Below, piece after piece: positions 1 through 12,089 of a stretch of 64,000 nt of DNA (positions within the stretch are counted from its first letter, which is position 1; every line of letters starts with the position of its first letter). The notes under the pieces were generated by a model that ran no database searches, had not been told where the DNA came from, and was given only the letters and a program-made list of their open reading frames with translations. The stretch covers positions 42,068,846-42,132,845 of the forward strand of contig CM074193.1 in the NCBI GenBank assembly GCA_037179385.1, written 5' to 3'. Made by a program: the position numbers and the translations under genes. This stretch comes from Holothuria scabra. Its lineage: Eukaryota > Echinodermata > Holothuroidea > Aspidochirotida > Holothuriidae.

Positions 1-1016
1 CAATTTGAGAACTCAAAATTTTTTTGTTACTGCAGCATACATAGAAAGATGGCTATGTTGTACATCACGTTTAATTTGGGGTCCTTAATGATAGCAGTTC
101 ATTAAAAAAAAAGCAATTTCAGGGGGCGGACCAGTGTATTATTTATTGTCCAACAAAACAGAACAGATGGACCCTTAAGGGACAGACTACCGATGAAAAC
201 TTGTAGCAGTATATTTCTTTGTAATCGCACTTGTTGTAATAAGTTTAGATTAAGTCGAGGAGTGTCCATTAAGGGCCCCCGTAGAAGGGACCCGACGGCA
301 GCAACGAAGGTATTGTAATATCCATTCAACGCGGCCTTCAAAGACGTGTCACCCACCGTATTCTCTTATCTGACGCAAAAGCTCCACTGGCGAGAATATG
401 GGCCCAAAGATGGCCCATTTGAGAGCTCACTTGCGATTATTTGTTACTGCAGTACAAAAGAATAAATGGCTATATCCTACATTACTTTAAATCGAATGGT
501 CTGAAGGATACCAACTTATTTTTATACAATATTATGGATTTCAAAAAGCGGTCCGGTGTATTATTTATGGTCCAAAATACGGAACCAGTGGACCCTAAAG
601 GGACAGACTTATGGTGAAAACTTGTAGCAGAATTTTCCTTTGTAATACACGTATCGTAATAATAAGTTTAAATTATGTCGAGGTTTGTCCATTTTGGGCC
701 CACGTGGGCGGAACCCCGACGGCAGCAACAAAAGTAAGATAATATCCATTCAACGCTGTCTTGAAAGACGTGTCACCCACTATATTCCGTTATCTGACAC
801 AATGATGCCACTAGCGAGAATATCCGAACAATAATGGTCAATTTGAGAACTCATAATTTTTTGTTATTGCAGCATACAAAAAATGGCTATGTTGTACATC
901 ACGTTTAATTTGGGGTCCTTAATGATACCAGTTTATTTTTTAAAAAAATAGGATTTTCAGAAAGTGGGCCAGTGTATTATTTATTTTCCAACAAAGCAGA
1001 ACAGGTGGACCCTAAA
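1..1016. repeat. Satellite-like tandem array, about 420-bp unit
   Basis: Three head-to-tail copies are visible, starting near 1, 417 and 839; the third breaks off near 1,016. Each copy carries the same ordered landmarks: a TTGTTACTGCAG-like block, a 'ggctat..ttgtacatcac' block, 'ccagtgtattatttat', a 'ggaccct..agggacagact' block and a 'gtgtcacccac' block. Copies 1 and 3 resemble each other more than copy 2. The array is cut by the window start. No coding potential is seen; short reading frames inside it are not conserved between copies. Confidence 0.85.
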
Positions 1017-2087
1017 TTCTAAAAAAAATAATACAGGAAGAATGAAATCAAACGATGCGAATGGTGCAAATGATATTGGCACCAGATTAGTCTATTTCTT
1101 AGGGTACTTTATTATTCGAAGGTCTGTGTTTTTGCTGCTCCGAACATTTAGGAACAATCTTCCTTTTTCTATCCGTTTGGAAACCTCTTTGAATATTTTT
1201 TAAGAAAAACTCAGAAAAAAAAAAACGTCTCGACTGTTCCTAGACTTCTAATTGTTATGGTTGGACTGTGACAGCGAGATGAGCGTCTTCTAAGCGGATA
1301 CCGGCCCTTTATTAAATTGTCATTAATAAAAGAATGATTTAAAGTCAAATCAAGAACGGAGAGTTAGAGAGAACTTAATTCTAGTAGTATTCTGATAAAA
1401 TTTGTATCAAAATCAGATGTACGGTTTTCGCTAAGATATGAGGAGGTTAAATTGTAAATATTTTCAAAAGGGGACTTGAAGCAAGCACATATGACATCAT
1501 ATCTTCACACTAATGAACAGTCTTTTATTTTTCTTTAAACTTTACAACCAATTTTCACCTCAACAACATCATGTTATGAGAAAGAGACTGCATGAGAGGC
1601 ATGGAAATATTACAACCTTCACATACCTCATGAGGAGGTCTCATCCCTAATAACTTCAAGGTCAGCACAACAGTCCTAAAAACAAAGGGAAACAAAGCAT
1701 CCCTTGTCAATGTGAGGAAGCGATATAACCTCTACTGCGTTCAAGATCAATTTCGCACCTAAATCTTGCAACTTCATTCACTGATATCTCGAGAAGTATA
1801 AATCCGTTTTAAATGGAATTTTCGCCAGCATGTGTTACTTTTCGTCCTCTTTCACATATGGAAATCTAATTTTTGCTCAAACTTCCCCTTTAAATTGTCA
1901 TTATTATACCCACGGAACGGACTCAAGGAATAAACCGTACAGTATGCTAGGCAGGTAACCCCATCTGGAGCAGACCCAGTTGCGTCAGGGAGCATTTTTC
2001 CATACCTTAAGAGATAAAAACCTTGTAAATTCAACCCTTCCTCCCCCCGTCGAAATCATATTGATTCTTAAATGTCAGCGTAATCAA
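1017..2087. other. No recognised feature
   Basis: AT-rich sequence between the two tandem arrays. I see no convincing gene, repeat or RNA. Short open frames (for example 964-1203 on + and 1852-2034 on -) have no recognisable domain and low-complexity composition. Confidence 0.5.
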
Positions 2088-5000
2088 GAATACCTTAATT
2101 ATTATGTTGAAAGAGGGCTATTTGTTGGCCCATATTATTGATCGTGAAACGTTTGTGTCAAAACGCTATATAGCGTTAGTGATTCGCACATTTCAGATGC
2201 GTTTAATGATTATATTTTTATAGGTGTTTCTTCCGTGGTGGTGCCAAATATAATGGCCCAAAGTTGCCCTGTTCTAATTTATCAGTTTTCAATAAGAATA
2301 TAAATTAATGCATATCCGCGTTCCATATCAACGGTGTTTTACCACCTTTAAATTTACTTATTATTAATTTTGAAATACAAACTTAACATAGGGACCATCT
2401 TACATGTTCTTGAATCGTCTTCAAATCATATTGTAGAGTAGAGACCATCATGTTTAAAGGGATACGTACTAAAACTGTAAAATGTCGGAGTCAGTGATCA
2501 GAATAATTTAATTATCATGGGGATAGGGCCATCTTTGCGTCCCTAGTATTGACCGTGAAACGTTTGTGTCAGAAAACAATATAGCGTTGGTGATGCATCT
2601 ATTCAAGCTCCGTTTACTAATTATAATTTTATATATTATACTGCCTAGGTGGTACCAAATATAAGGGCCCAATGTGGCCCTCTACCAACGAATGCGTTTT
2701 TAATAAGATTTAAGTTAATACATAGCCGCGTTGCATATCATCAGTGTTTGTTCCATCTTTTAACTTACTTATTTTAGGACGCAAAGGTAACAAGAGAGCC
2801 AGTCTTACATGTTCTTGAAACATATTCAACTAATACTGTACCAAAGGGGCTCATCAAGTTTAAATCGATACGTAACTATACAACCGTTTATTCTTAAATG
2901 TCGGAGTAGGCAAAAATACTCTAATTATCACGTTGAAAGAGGTTCATTTGTTGCCCTATATTATTGACGGCGAAACGTTTGTGTCTAAAAGCAATATTGC
3001 GTTGGTGATGCACATATTACAGCTGAGTTTAATTATTAAAATATTCTTAAATCGTCTTCAACTAGTATTGTACCATAGGGACCATTATGTTTAAAGGGAT
3101 ACGTACTATTTATTCTTTAATGTCAGTTTCGGTGGGAATACTTTATATATCACTTTGAAAGGGCCCATTTTCGGCCAATATTAATGACCCTGAAACGTTT
3201 GTGTCAGAAAGCAAAATAACGTTGGTGATGCATCTTTTCCAGTTGCATTTAATAATTATAATTTTATAGTTGTTTCTTCCGAGGTGGTGCCAAATATAGG
3301 GGCCCAAATTCGCCCTCTAATAGTTTATCCGTTCTCAATACAAATATAAATTAATGCATAACCGTGTTGCATATCATCAGTAATTTACACCTTTTAAATG
3401 ACTTATTATTAATTTTGGGAGACAAAGGTAACATAACGCTGTCTTACATGTTCTTGAATTGTCTTCAACTAATATTTTACCATAGGGACCATCATTCTAA
3501 AATTTCGGAGTCAGTGAGAAAAATTTAATTATCATGGGCATGGGGCCATCTTTGGGTCCCTAGTATTGACCGTGAAACGTTTGGTTCAGAAAACAATATA
3601 GCGTTGGTGATGCATCTATTCAAGCGTCGTTTACTGATTATAATTTTATACATGTTACTGCATAGGTGGTACCAAATATAAGGGCCCAAATTGGCCCTCT
3701 ACTAAGTAATGCGTTTAATAAGATTTAAGTTAATACATAGCCGCGTTGCAAATCATCAGTGTTTGTTCTACCTTGTAATTTACTTATTGTTTATTTTAGG
3801 ACATAAAGGTAACAGAGGACCCGTCTGACATTTCCTTGAATCATCTTCAACTAATACTGTACCAAAGAGGCTCATTAAGTTTAAATCGATACGTAACCAA
3901 ATAACCGTTTATTCTGAAATGTCGGAGTAGGCAAAAATACCTTAATTATCACGTTGAAAGAGGGCCATTTGTTGGCCCATATTATTGACCGTGAAAAGTT
4001 TGTGTCAAAAAGCAATATAGCGTTGATGATCCATATATTACATATGAGTTTAATCATTTTAACTTTATATATGTTACGCCGAGGTGGTACCAAATATTAG
4101 GGCCCAAATTCGCCCTCTACTTTGTTATTCGTGTTAAATACGAATTTAAGCTGATGCATGCACGTGTTGAATGTCTTTAGTGTTTCAACCACCTTTAAAT
4201 TTTCTTATTATTAATTTTGTAAGAAAATGTAACATATGGCCCTTCTTACAAGTTCCTGATGCGTCTTTAACTAATATTGTACCAAAGGGACCATCATGTT
4301 TAAAAGAATACGTACGTTAATGTCAGAAAACAATGTAGCATTGGTGATGCATCTATTCAATCTGCGTTTACTGATTAAAATTTTATACATAGGTGGTACC
4401 AAATATAAAGGCCCAAAGTAGCCCTCTACTAAGTAATGCGTGTTCAATAAGATTTAAGTTAATACGTTACCGCGTTGCATTTCATCAGTGTTTGTTCCAC
4501 CTTTAAACTTACTCATTTTGGGAAACAAAGGTAACAGAGAGCCCGTATTACATGTTCTTGAATCATCTTCAACTAATTTTGTACCATAGGGGCTCATCAA
4601 GTTTAAATCGATACGTCACTACCTAGCCGTTTGTTGTTAAATGTCGAAGTATGCAAGAATACCTTTGTTATCATGTTGAATGGGGCCATCTTTGGGTCCC
4701 TATTGATGACCGTGAAACGTTTGTGTCTGAAAGCAATATAACGATGGTGATTCATCTGTTCTAGCTTGTTAATGATTGCAATTTTTTTATTTGTTACTTC
4801 CGAGATGGTGCCAAATATAAGGGCCCAAAGTTGCCCCTCTTCTAGTTTATTTGTTTTCCAATAAATATAAATTAATGCATAACCGCGTTGCATATCATCA
4901 GTGCTTACCACCTTTAAATTTACTTATTATTGATTTTGGGAGACAAAGGTAGCGTTGGGCTCATCTAACATGTTCTTGAATCTTCTTCAAATAATATTGT

Positions 5001-7068
5001 ACCATAGGGACCATCATGTTTAAAAGGATACGTATTATTCATTCTTAAATGTCGGAGTCAGTGAGAATAATTTAATTATCATGTGGATGGGGCCATCTTT
5101 GAAACGTTTGTGTCAGAAAACAATACAGCGTTGGTGATGCATTTATTCAAGTTGCGTTACCGATTTTAATTTTATAGTTACTGCCTAGGTGGTACTAAAT
5201 AAAATAAGTGCCTAAAGTGGCCCTCTACTAAATAATGCGTGCTCAATAAGATTTAAGTTAATACATGGCAGGGTTGCATATCATCAGTATTTGTTCCAGC
5301 TCTTAATTTACTTATTGTTTATTTTGGTACACAAAGGTAACAGAGGGTCCGTCTTACACGTTCATGAATCATCTTCAAACACTCCTGTACCATCAGGGTT
5401 TATCAAGCTTAAATCGATACAGAACTGTATAACCGTTAATCCTTAAATGTCGGAGCAGGCAAGCATATCTTAATCATCATGTGGAAAGTGTGCCATTTGC
5501 TGGTCCATATTATTGACCGTGAAACGTTTGTGTGAACAAGCTATGTAGTGTTAGTAACGCATCTATTAAAGCTGAGTTTACTGATTTTAATTTTAAACAA
5601 GTTACTGCTGAGGTGGTACGATTAACAGTGAAAAGTTTGTGTCGGAAAACAAAATAGTGTTGATGATACATCTCTTCAAGCTGCGTTTAATGATTATAGT
5701 TTTATATATGTTACTGCCCAGATGGTCGACGTGCTACATAAAAGGTTCCAAATTGGCTCTGTATTATGAAATACATCTTCAATACAAATGTAAGTTAATA
5801 CATGGTTTCAATATTATTAGTGTTTGTTCAACCTTTAAACTAACTTATGATTAATTTTGGGAATCAAAGGTAAGATAGGGCCCGTCTTTCATGGTATTGA
5901 ATCGTCTTCAACTAATATTGTACCACAGGGACCATCATGATTTAGGGGATACGTACTATTTATTCTAAAATGTCGGAGTTGGAAGGAATACTTTAATTAT
6001 AATGTGAAAAGGGGCTATCTTTGGGCCCATATTATTGACAGTGAAACGTTTGTGTCAGAAAAAAAAATAGTGTCGGTGATGCATCTATTCAAGATACTTT
6101 TAATGATTATAATTTTATATTTGTTACAGTCGAGGTGGTACCAAATATTAGGGCCCAAACTGGCCCTCATCTATTTATCCGAACTCAATACAGATTTAAG
6201 TGAATGAATGACCGCATTGCATATCGTCAGTGTTTATTCCATCTTTTAATGTACTTATCGTTTATTTCGGGACACAAAGGTAACAAAGGGCCCGTCTTAA
6301 ATGTCATTGAATCGTCTCCATTTAATGTTGTACCAAAGAGACAATCATGTTGAAAGGGATACGTACTATACATTCTTATATGTCAGATTTAGCGAGAATG
6401 CTTTAATTATCATGTTGAAACGGGCCATCTTTTGGCCCATTTTATTGACAGTGAAACGTTTGTGCCAGGAAACAAAGTAGTGTTGGTGGTGCATGTATTC
6501 ATGCTGGATTGAATGATTATAATTTTACATTTGTTACTACCGAGCTAGATGGTGCTAAATATAAGGGCCAAAAGTGGCTCTCTACTATCTAATCTGTATT
6601 CAATGCAAATTTAAGTTTATAGCGTACATGGTCGCGTTGCATATCATCAATGTTTGTTCCACCTTTGAATTTACTTATTATTAGTTTTGGGAGACAAAGA
6701 TAACATAGGGTCCGTCTTAAATTTTCTTGAATCGTCTTCAACTAAAACTGTACCATAGAGGCTCATCATGTTTAAAGGGATGCCTAACTATATAACCGTT
6801 TATTCTTAAATGTCGGAGTTGGCGAGAATATTGTAATTATCATGTGGAATGGGGCCATCTTTGTGCTTATATTATTGACCGTGAAACTTTGGTGTCATAA
6901 AACAATATAGCGTTGGTGATGCATCTGTTTAGGCTGGGTTTAATGATTATAATTTATATCCTGTGGCCCTCTACTACGTCATACGTATTCAATACAACTT
7001 TAAGTTAATACATGGCCGCGTTGCATATAATCAGAGTTTATTTCACCTGTAAATTTACTTGGATGAAT
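2088..7068. repeat. Diverged satellite array, about 410-430-bp unit
   Basis: The landmark GTGAAACGTTTGTGTC or a close variant recurs near 2,141, 2,551, 2,966, 3,187, 3,568, 3,986, 4,708, 5,101, 5,515, 5,628, 6,037, 6,446 and 6,877. It is followed each time by 'gcgttggtgatgcatct', 'ggtggtaccaaatataa', 'gttgcatatcatcagtg' and 'gtcttacatgttcttgaat'. Intervals are mostly 400-430 bp, with some truncated units (for example near 3,187 and 5,628). Two unit types differ around the 'ccatagggaccatcatg' versus 'ggctcatcaagtttaaat' segment and largely alternate. The array ends near 7,068 in an AAT/AATC low-complexity stretch. Not coding. Confidence 0.9.
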
Positions 7069-9259
7069 GACTTTATTACCTAAGTAATGAAATAATGAAT
7101 CAATCAATCAATAACAAATAAATAAATGAGGCAAAAATGTTACTACAAAGTAGTAGTTTTTTCTATTGCTCCTTCCAAGCCAGTCCCAAGGAAGTTTCTT
7201 AAAAAAAAATGAGCTTTTTTACATTCCTTTTATCATGTTGGTAGCATGAAAATAGTGCCTTCATAGAGTATTTTTAAGTCGAAATGCTAGCAGTGACACA
7301 AAAAATGAATATTTTTTGAGTAATCTGATTGGTGAATTACTGTGTATAATTAATTATGTGGCAATATGTTTGCAACAAAATTGATTAATCCTCCTATTGA
7401 AATTACTTAATTATCGATTAATATTTGAATTGCACATCATACGCATGACCTTACACATACATGTACCACATAACACTGAATGTCCCCTTTGTCATTGGTC
7501 CCCTAAATTGACCCTGAAATAAGAAATAGTAGCTTTAATTTGCCCTCATAATTTATTTTCCAGAAACTAGCAGAAACTCCAAGGTAGATTTAGTCATTAC
7601 TATAAAAGTTACCAGTCCTTTGTAAAGAAAAGATATCAAAGCAATACAGAGCAGAAGTGACACATAATATGGAAACCACAAAGACAAGCACACACAAAAC
7701 TTCTCCCTACCATTTCTCATATGATAATTAATTTAACGCAAGGGTTAGAAGAAAGGTCTATTTCCCCTTCAACACTACACAGCATGTAAAACATACATCT
7801 ACAAATATCCATGATGAGGGTGGTGGCAATTTGCTAGAGCTTTTCAGAAATCAATTCTTAATTGAGGCCCCCAATTTCAGCAAAAGCGGCAAACAATGGA
7901 CACTGTTTGACTTTCGGCTGTATTGACACCCTGTTCTTAATTGTTCCGGGGCATGTCGAGAAACCCCTGCTACAGTGTTGAACACTCTCAGCCTTAAAGC
8001 GGCTCATTGAGTTGGTTCATGAAATTCAACATATTTTTCCAAACATGTAAAGTTTAATTAACATATGACAAATGGTCAAACGTAGACAATCTCCATACCC
8101 TACATACAAATAACTGTGTTATGAGTGGGTAATTAAATCCGTTTTCAAAAATTCGTGACCAGACACTTTTTCAAATTATGTACAAAACCGTTACAAGTCA
8201 GGATACTACAAAATTCAAAATTTATCCTTTTCTGTGATCTTTTTAATTGAAACTTGACTTGTTATGCTAACTTAAAGCATTATTATGTGGTAGTGACCCT
8301 TTGAGACTCAATGAGCCTCTTTAAGTTATCATACGCATACGTCACGCTATGCATTTAGGCCTAACGTGCCACCCGTATCGTGTCATATTTTCAACTCCGC
8401 GTTGAGTTTAATTTTCAGATATGCCCTAAAGAGTGTTGTAATGGTGATTTATTCCTTTTGGGTACATTTTCTGCTTACTATTAGTCAATGTGCATTTTTC
8501 CTTACAATCCTTCCATGAGAATATATATCCGCCATCTTGTTTACTATCCGTTCTCGCCGGCGAGGTGGTGTGAGATTTTGGCATAAGAAACGTTCCCGAA
8601 CGTGTTCTTTCGTGTTCCACTCATATAGGAACACTGTCCTCTGTTCGAGAACAAGGAGTCGAATACAGGCTTTTATTCAAATAGTGTCCATTAACCTCTG
8701 ATTGCCGTAGAACTGTAAAAATGAAAGAAATCTTCATGAAGTCCAGAATGTGAGATATGTGGCGGATGCTGTAATATCCTTCTGGTCTTCAATGTTCATG
8801 AATCGCCCTCTACTTTTGCAGACCACTCAGTGCACTCAAGTTCTTCAGACTTGTCTCTGAAGGCATAAAACAAAAATCTGACAGATTAAGAAACTCGTTG
8901 CCTAAAAGATACTTAAGTAAACAATCCTTCATCAAGAATTCAATAACACTGGTCAACCGTCGAAATACTGTTTGAAATTTAATTAGCCTACTAAATGTAA
9001 ATTATATGCAATGTTATTAAATAATTCGTAAGGATAAAATGAAAGATCATTTTAAGAGAAGTGAGGACTGCGGGGGTTTTGAAGTACGTTTGGGTGATGC
9101 TTTTTCCCTTTAAGAAGACAATCAAGGCAGGTAATGATTTAAAAAAGAATAGCCTATCACCTTCTTTGGGGCCGACACCCCTTGAGTTGCATCGGGGTTG
9201 CACCCCAAGATCTAAGTAGGTCAAAGGCATACTCTTTACACTTTGATTTCGGGGATTCA
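7069..9259. other. No recognised feature
   Basis: AT-rich sequence with simple repeats at its left edge (7,080-7,130). No gene supported on either strand: the longest open frames (8,426-8,620 and 8,991-9,260, minus) have no recognisable domain or codon pattern. Confidence 0.5.
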
Positions 9260-9665
9260 TCCACTGGACGCATACATGTTCTCAACATCTTTCAGTGCTT
9301 TGCCGACTAACAGCCACGTCACTGTTGGTCCGCTGGCGTATGCCACCACCGTGACTATCCCGCCAGCGGGATGCCGACTTTCTGCCGCTGTTGCAACTGA
9401 ACCACTGGCTTCATATATGCCGTCACAATCCCGTCGGCGGTAATCAACCCTGTCATCTCTCTTGGACCACCTGCGACACCGGGTGGCCACAAAACCGCCT
9501 TCGGTTTACAAACTTTTCACCGCCGCTGGATGCTACCACTGCCGGCGGCATGCCGACTCTTTACTGCTGCTGGGCCACCGGCGGTAAACAAGCGGCATGC
9601 CGCTGCCGCCGTACCGCTGCTTGGACCTCAATTTCGCTTCCTTTTACCCCCATCGTACGGGGTTA
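9260..9665. other. GC-rich island, degenerate CCGCCGG-type repeats
   Basis: A block of about 400 bp is sharply richer in G+C than the AT-rich flanks. It is built of degenerate recurrences such as CCGGCGG, ATGCCG, GCTGCCGCC and their reverse complements. Several overlapping open frames exist on both strands only because stop codons are rare at this composition. No protein domain is recognisable, so I do not call a gene. It may be a diverged GC-rich minisatellite or a fragment of a transposon. Confidence 0.4.
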
Positions 9666-10690
9666 TTGCAAGCGAGCTTAAGGGCGTAGCTCGAGTGCAT
9701 CCAGAAATAAGCATTTACCCAGTGAGTGCATTATCGTTAATTTAATGCTCAGGACCAGCGTTCATTAACCTTGTTCATTCATAGGCGTATACAGCAAGAT
9801 TCCCTTAAAATAGAGACTGGAAAGAGAGAAAACGTCTTTTCCAACCTCAAGCTTATGAAGGGCATGCCTTAATCGCGCAGTATGCACAGGCGTGGGTTAT
9901 TCTTGGAGGATAACTCAAGGTTACTTGGTCATGTCAGGATAACGCACGGTCACCTGACCACAATAGTTTAACAGGAGTTGAGGATTATTACACCCCAGTA
10001 TTGTCTAAATTAAACTGTGCACTCTGCTGCCCCTCCCAAAAATATCCTGCTAGCAGAATATCCTGCTAACTTCAGGCGGGTTAACATTCCCCCCCCCCCC
10101 CCCCCCGAATGCGATTGAAAATAAAGGTCGTGTAATAAATATTGATGACCGAGTGTGTCGAAAGCTCTAAGAGAAGTTTGTTTACGATCAAATGCCTTAT
10201 AAATTGTTAACAACGTGTGTTAACTTGCTAACTAGGACATGCTTTGCAGGATGACCTGTGCGAGAATCTATTGACATTTTGGGGCAATGCCCACTGTTTA
10301 ATAAGAAAATTCTTAACTGGTTAACGATAGCCCGCATTCCTAACCCTTGCAAAGAATGCGATTTACAATACAATGGCAACAGGCAATCAAGAAATGCGCT
10401 GTTAAACAGTGCGCACGAGATGACATTACACTTTTATCAGGGAGTTGCTGCAACTGTCTGCTTTTATACACAATGCACTCAAAGATTTTTGAAAAACATG
10501 ATAAAATTGAAGCAGGTCAACAATTCTCGTTAACTGATGGATCACTCTTATATAAAGGTATAACTGTGGCTACTTCAAACTCATCGGGAACAAATACCGA
10601 GTCGAGTGAACAGTTTATGGTATGACACAGAGGTCTTGAAGTCTGCCTTTAACTTGAATTACAATTTTATTACTTTTTTAAATTTTTTAT
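9666..10690. other. No recognised gene; poly-C tract
   Basis: Contains an uninterrupted poly-C run of about 18 bases near 10,089. Two overlapping plus-strand open frames (10,258-10,533 and 10,347-10,625) show no domain I recognise. No repeat structure is obvious. Confidence 0.4.
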
Positions 10691-10726
10691 TTATTTTATT
10701 ATATTTTATCTAGCATGAAAAACTGT

Positions 10727-11830
10727 TCACCCCAGAGAATCTTGTCTGCCTGAGGACCCGAATGTTATACAGTTCCTAAGGCCTGGACTAACTTCCTTAA
10801 TTCTATGGATCCATTGCAACCACGTCTTTGAACATACAATTAATGAATGAAAAGTTTGAATGTCCCGAAGCCTTGCAACTTCACTAAGCTCTAAGTATAA
10901 TGTAGACAATGCATTAGTAAAGGAAATTTGTAGGAAGAGTAGAACATTTTGCAGAATTTTGTAGAAAGGGCCATAGGGCCACATGGGACCTTAGGCCAAG
11001 TGCCTGACCTAATGATTCAAAATACAATTATAAAAGATGACTAACCGACAAAACATCATTAAGAAAGGCCAAAAACCCTGTGTAACACTAACTGGACCAT
11101 GTGGCCCATGTTGGACAATAGACCCCAATTCCTGAACACATTGAAGCAAACAATAACCGAGAAGCATAATGACCAAATAATAGGGTACGGCATAATCTTT
11201 TGAAGCTTTTTGCAGATTTTCATAGCATGGGCCATACAGCCCATGTGGCCAGGCACAAAACTCCAGAATACCATTTACAGATCACTGACCAAGCATTGTT
11301 ATAAGTTGTCACGGTCGTCAACTCTTTGTATCATTAACCGGAAGAAAAGTTAAACCCTTTGCAATATTTCACAAAATGTACCCTTTGGTCCATCTCGTGG
11401 CTTGGTCCCAAATTTCATGAACACCTCGGGGACCCACTCTTGAGGAACACTATGAGTCTGCACGAGCGTAAAATTCTCAGAATTTCATAGAAAGGTGCAT
11501 AGCGTCTCGGACCAATGTTTCCACAAAACATTAACAAATTACGAGCGAAGCATCATAATGACGAGGATTCAAACTCAGTTCAAAACTTTCTGGAAGAAAA
11601 GCAAAACGTTTTGCAATATGTTCACAAAATGGATTATAAAGATTCTAAAGAACATCTTCTGAGGGCCTTTGACTCCAAATTTCTGTTCACCGTCAAGGTG
11701 GCACTTCCATCGACAATATAAAAGAAAAGAATTCGTACGATGAGGAGCATTTTGCAAAAAATCATGAAGTGGATCATTGGGGCCCATGGGTGGGACCTTG
11801 GACTGTGAATTTCTGATATACTCAAGCCAC
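10727..11830. repeat. Diverged tandem repeat region
   Basis: A loose motif recurs near 10,950, 11,215, 11,365, 11,490, 11,610 and 11,755. It reads roughly 'tttgca(a)..ttt(c/g)(a/t)tagaaa.gg.cca', followed by a 'ggccca..gggaccttgg' stretch. Unit edges are blurred and spacing varies from about 120 to 260 bp, so this is an old array. The overlapping 151-residue minus frame (11,575-12,030) follows the repeat structure and has no recognisable domain. Confidence 0.4.
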
Positions 11831-12081
11831 CCACCACTCAGCGAACATTCTATATCCAATTTCCAAACAAATGCGAGAAGCATGTGGAATGATCTAAAAT
11901 GGGCTGAAAAAGTTGAAACGCTGTTAATTGTACCCGACCTTCTGAAAACAACCCCTCTAAAGTCGATCTGTGTCTCACCACACTTCCACGTCTTTGTGCC
12001 TACAGACTGGAAAATAGGTCTGGGAGACAATTCTTAGCAAGATATTTATTTTCCAGGACACAAATTGCTGTACGAATCTTA

Positions 12082-12089
12082 GCGGACGT
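12082..12089. repeat. Left 8-bp target site duplication of hAT element
   Basis: GCGGACGT here is repeated exactly at 13,638-13,645, immediately outside the terminal inverted repeats. Eight base pairs is the hallmark target duplication of hAT transposases. Confidence 0.9.

Noticed and set aside
2088..7068. CRISPR-like array
   Set aside because: The repeats are about 420 bp, diverged and without spacer structure, in a eukaryotic genome.
9243..9745. Overlapping open frames in the GC-rich block as genes
   Set aside because: Open frames on both strands are expected where G+C is high; none has a recognisable domain.
11575..12030. 151-residue minus-strand protein
   Set aside because: The frame follows the local diverged tandem repeat, contains no recognisable domain, and has overlapping competing frames on both strands.
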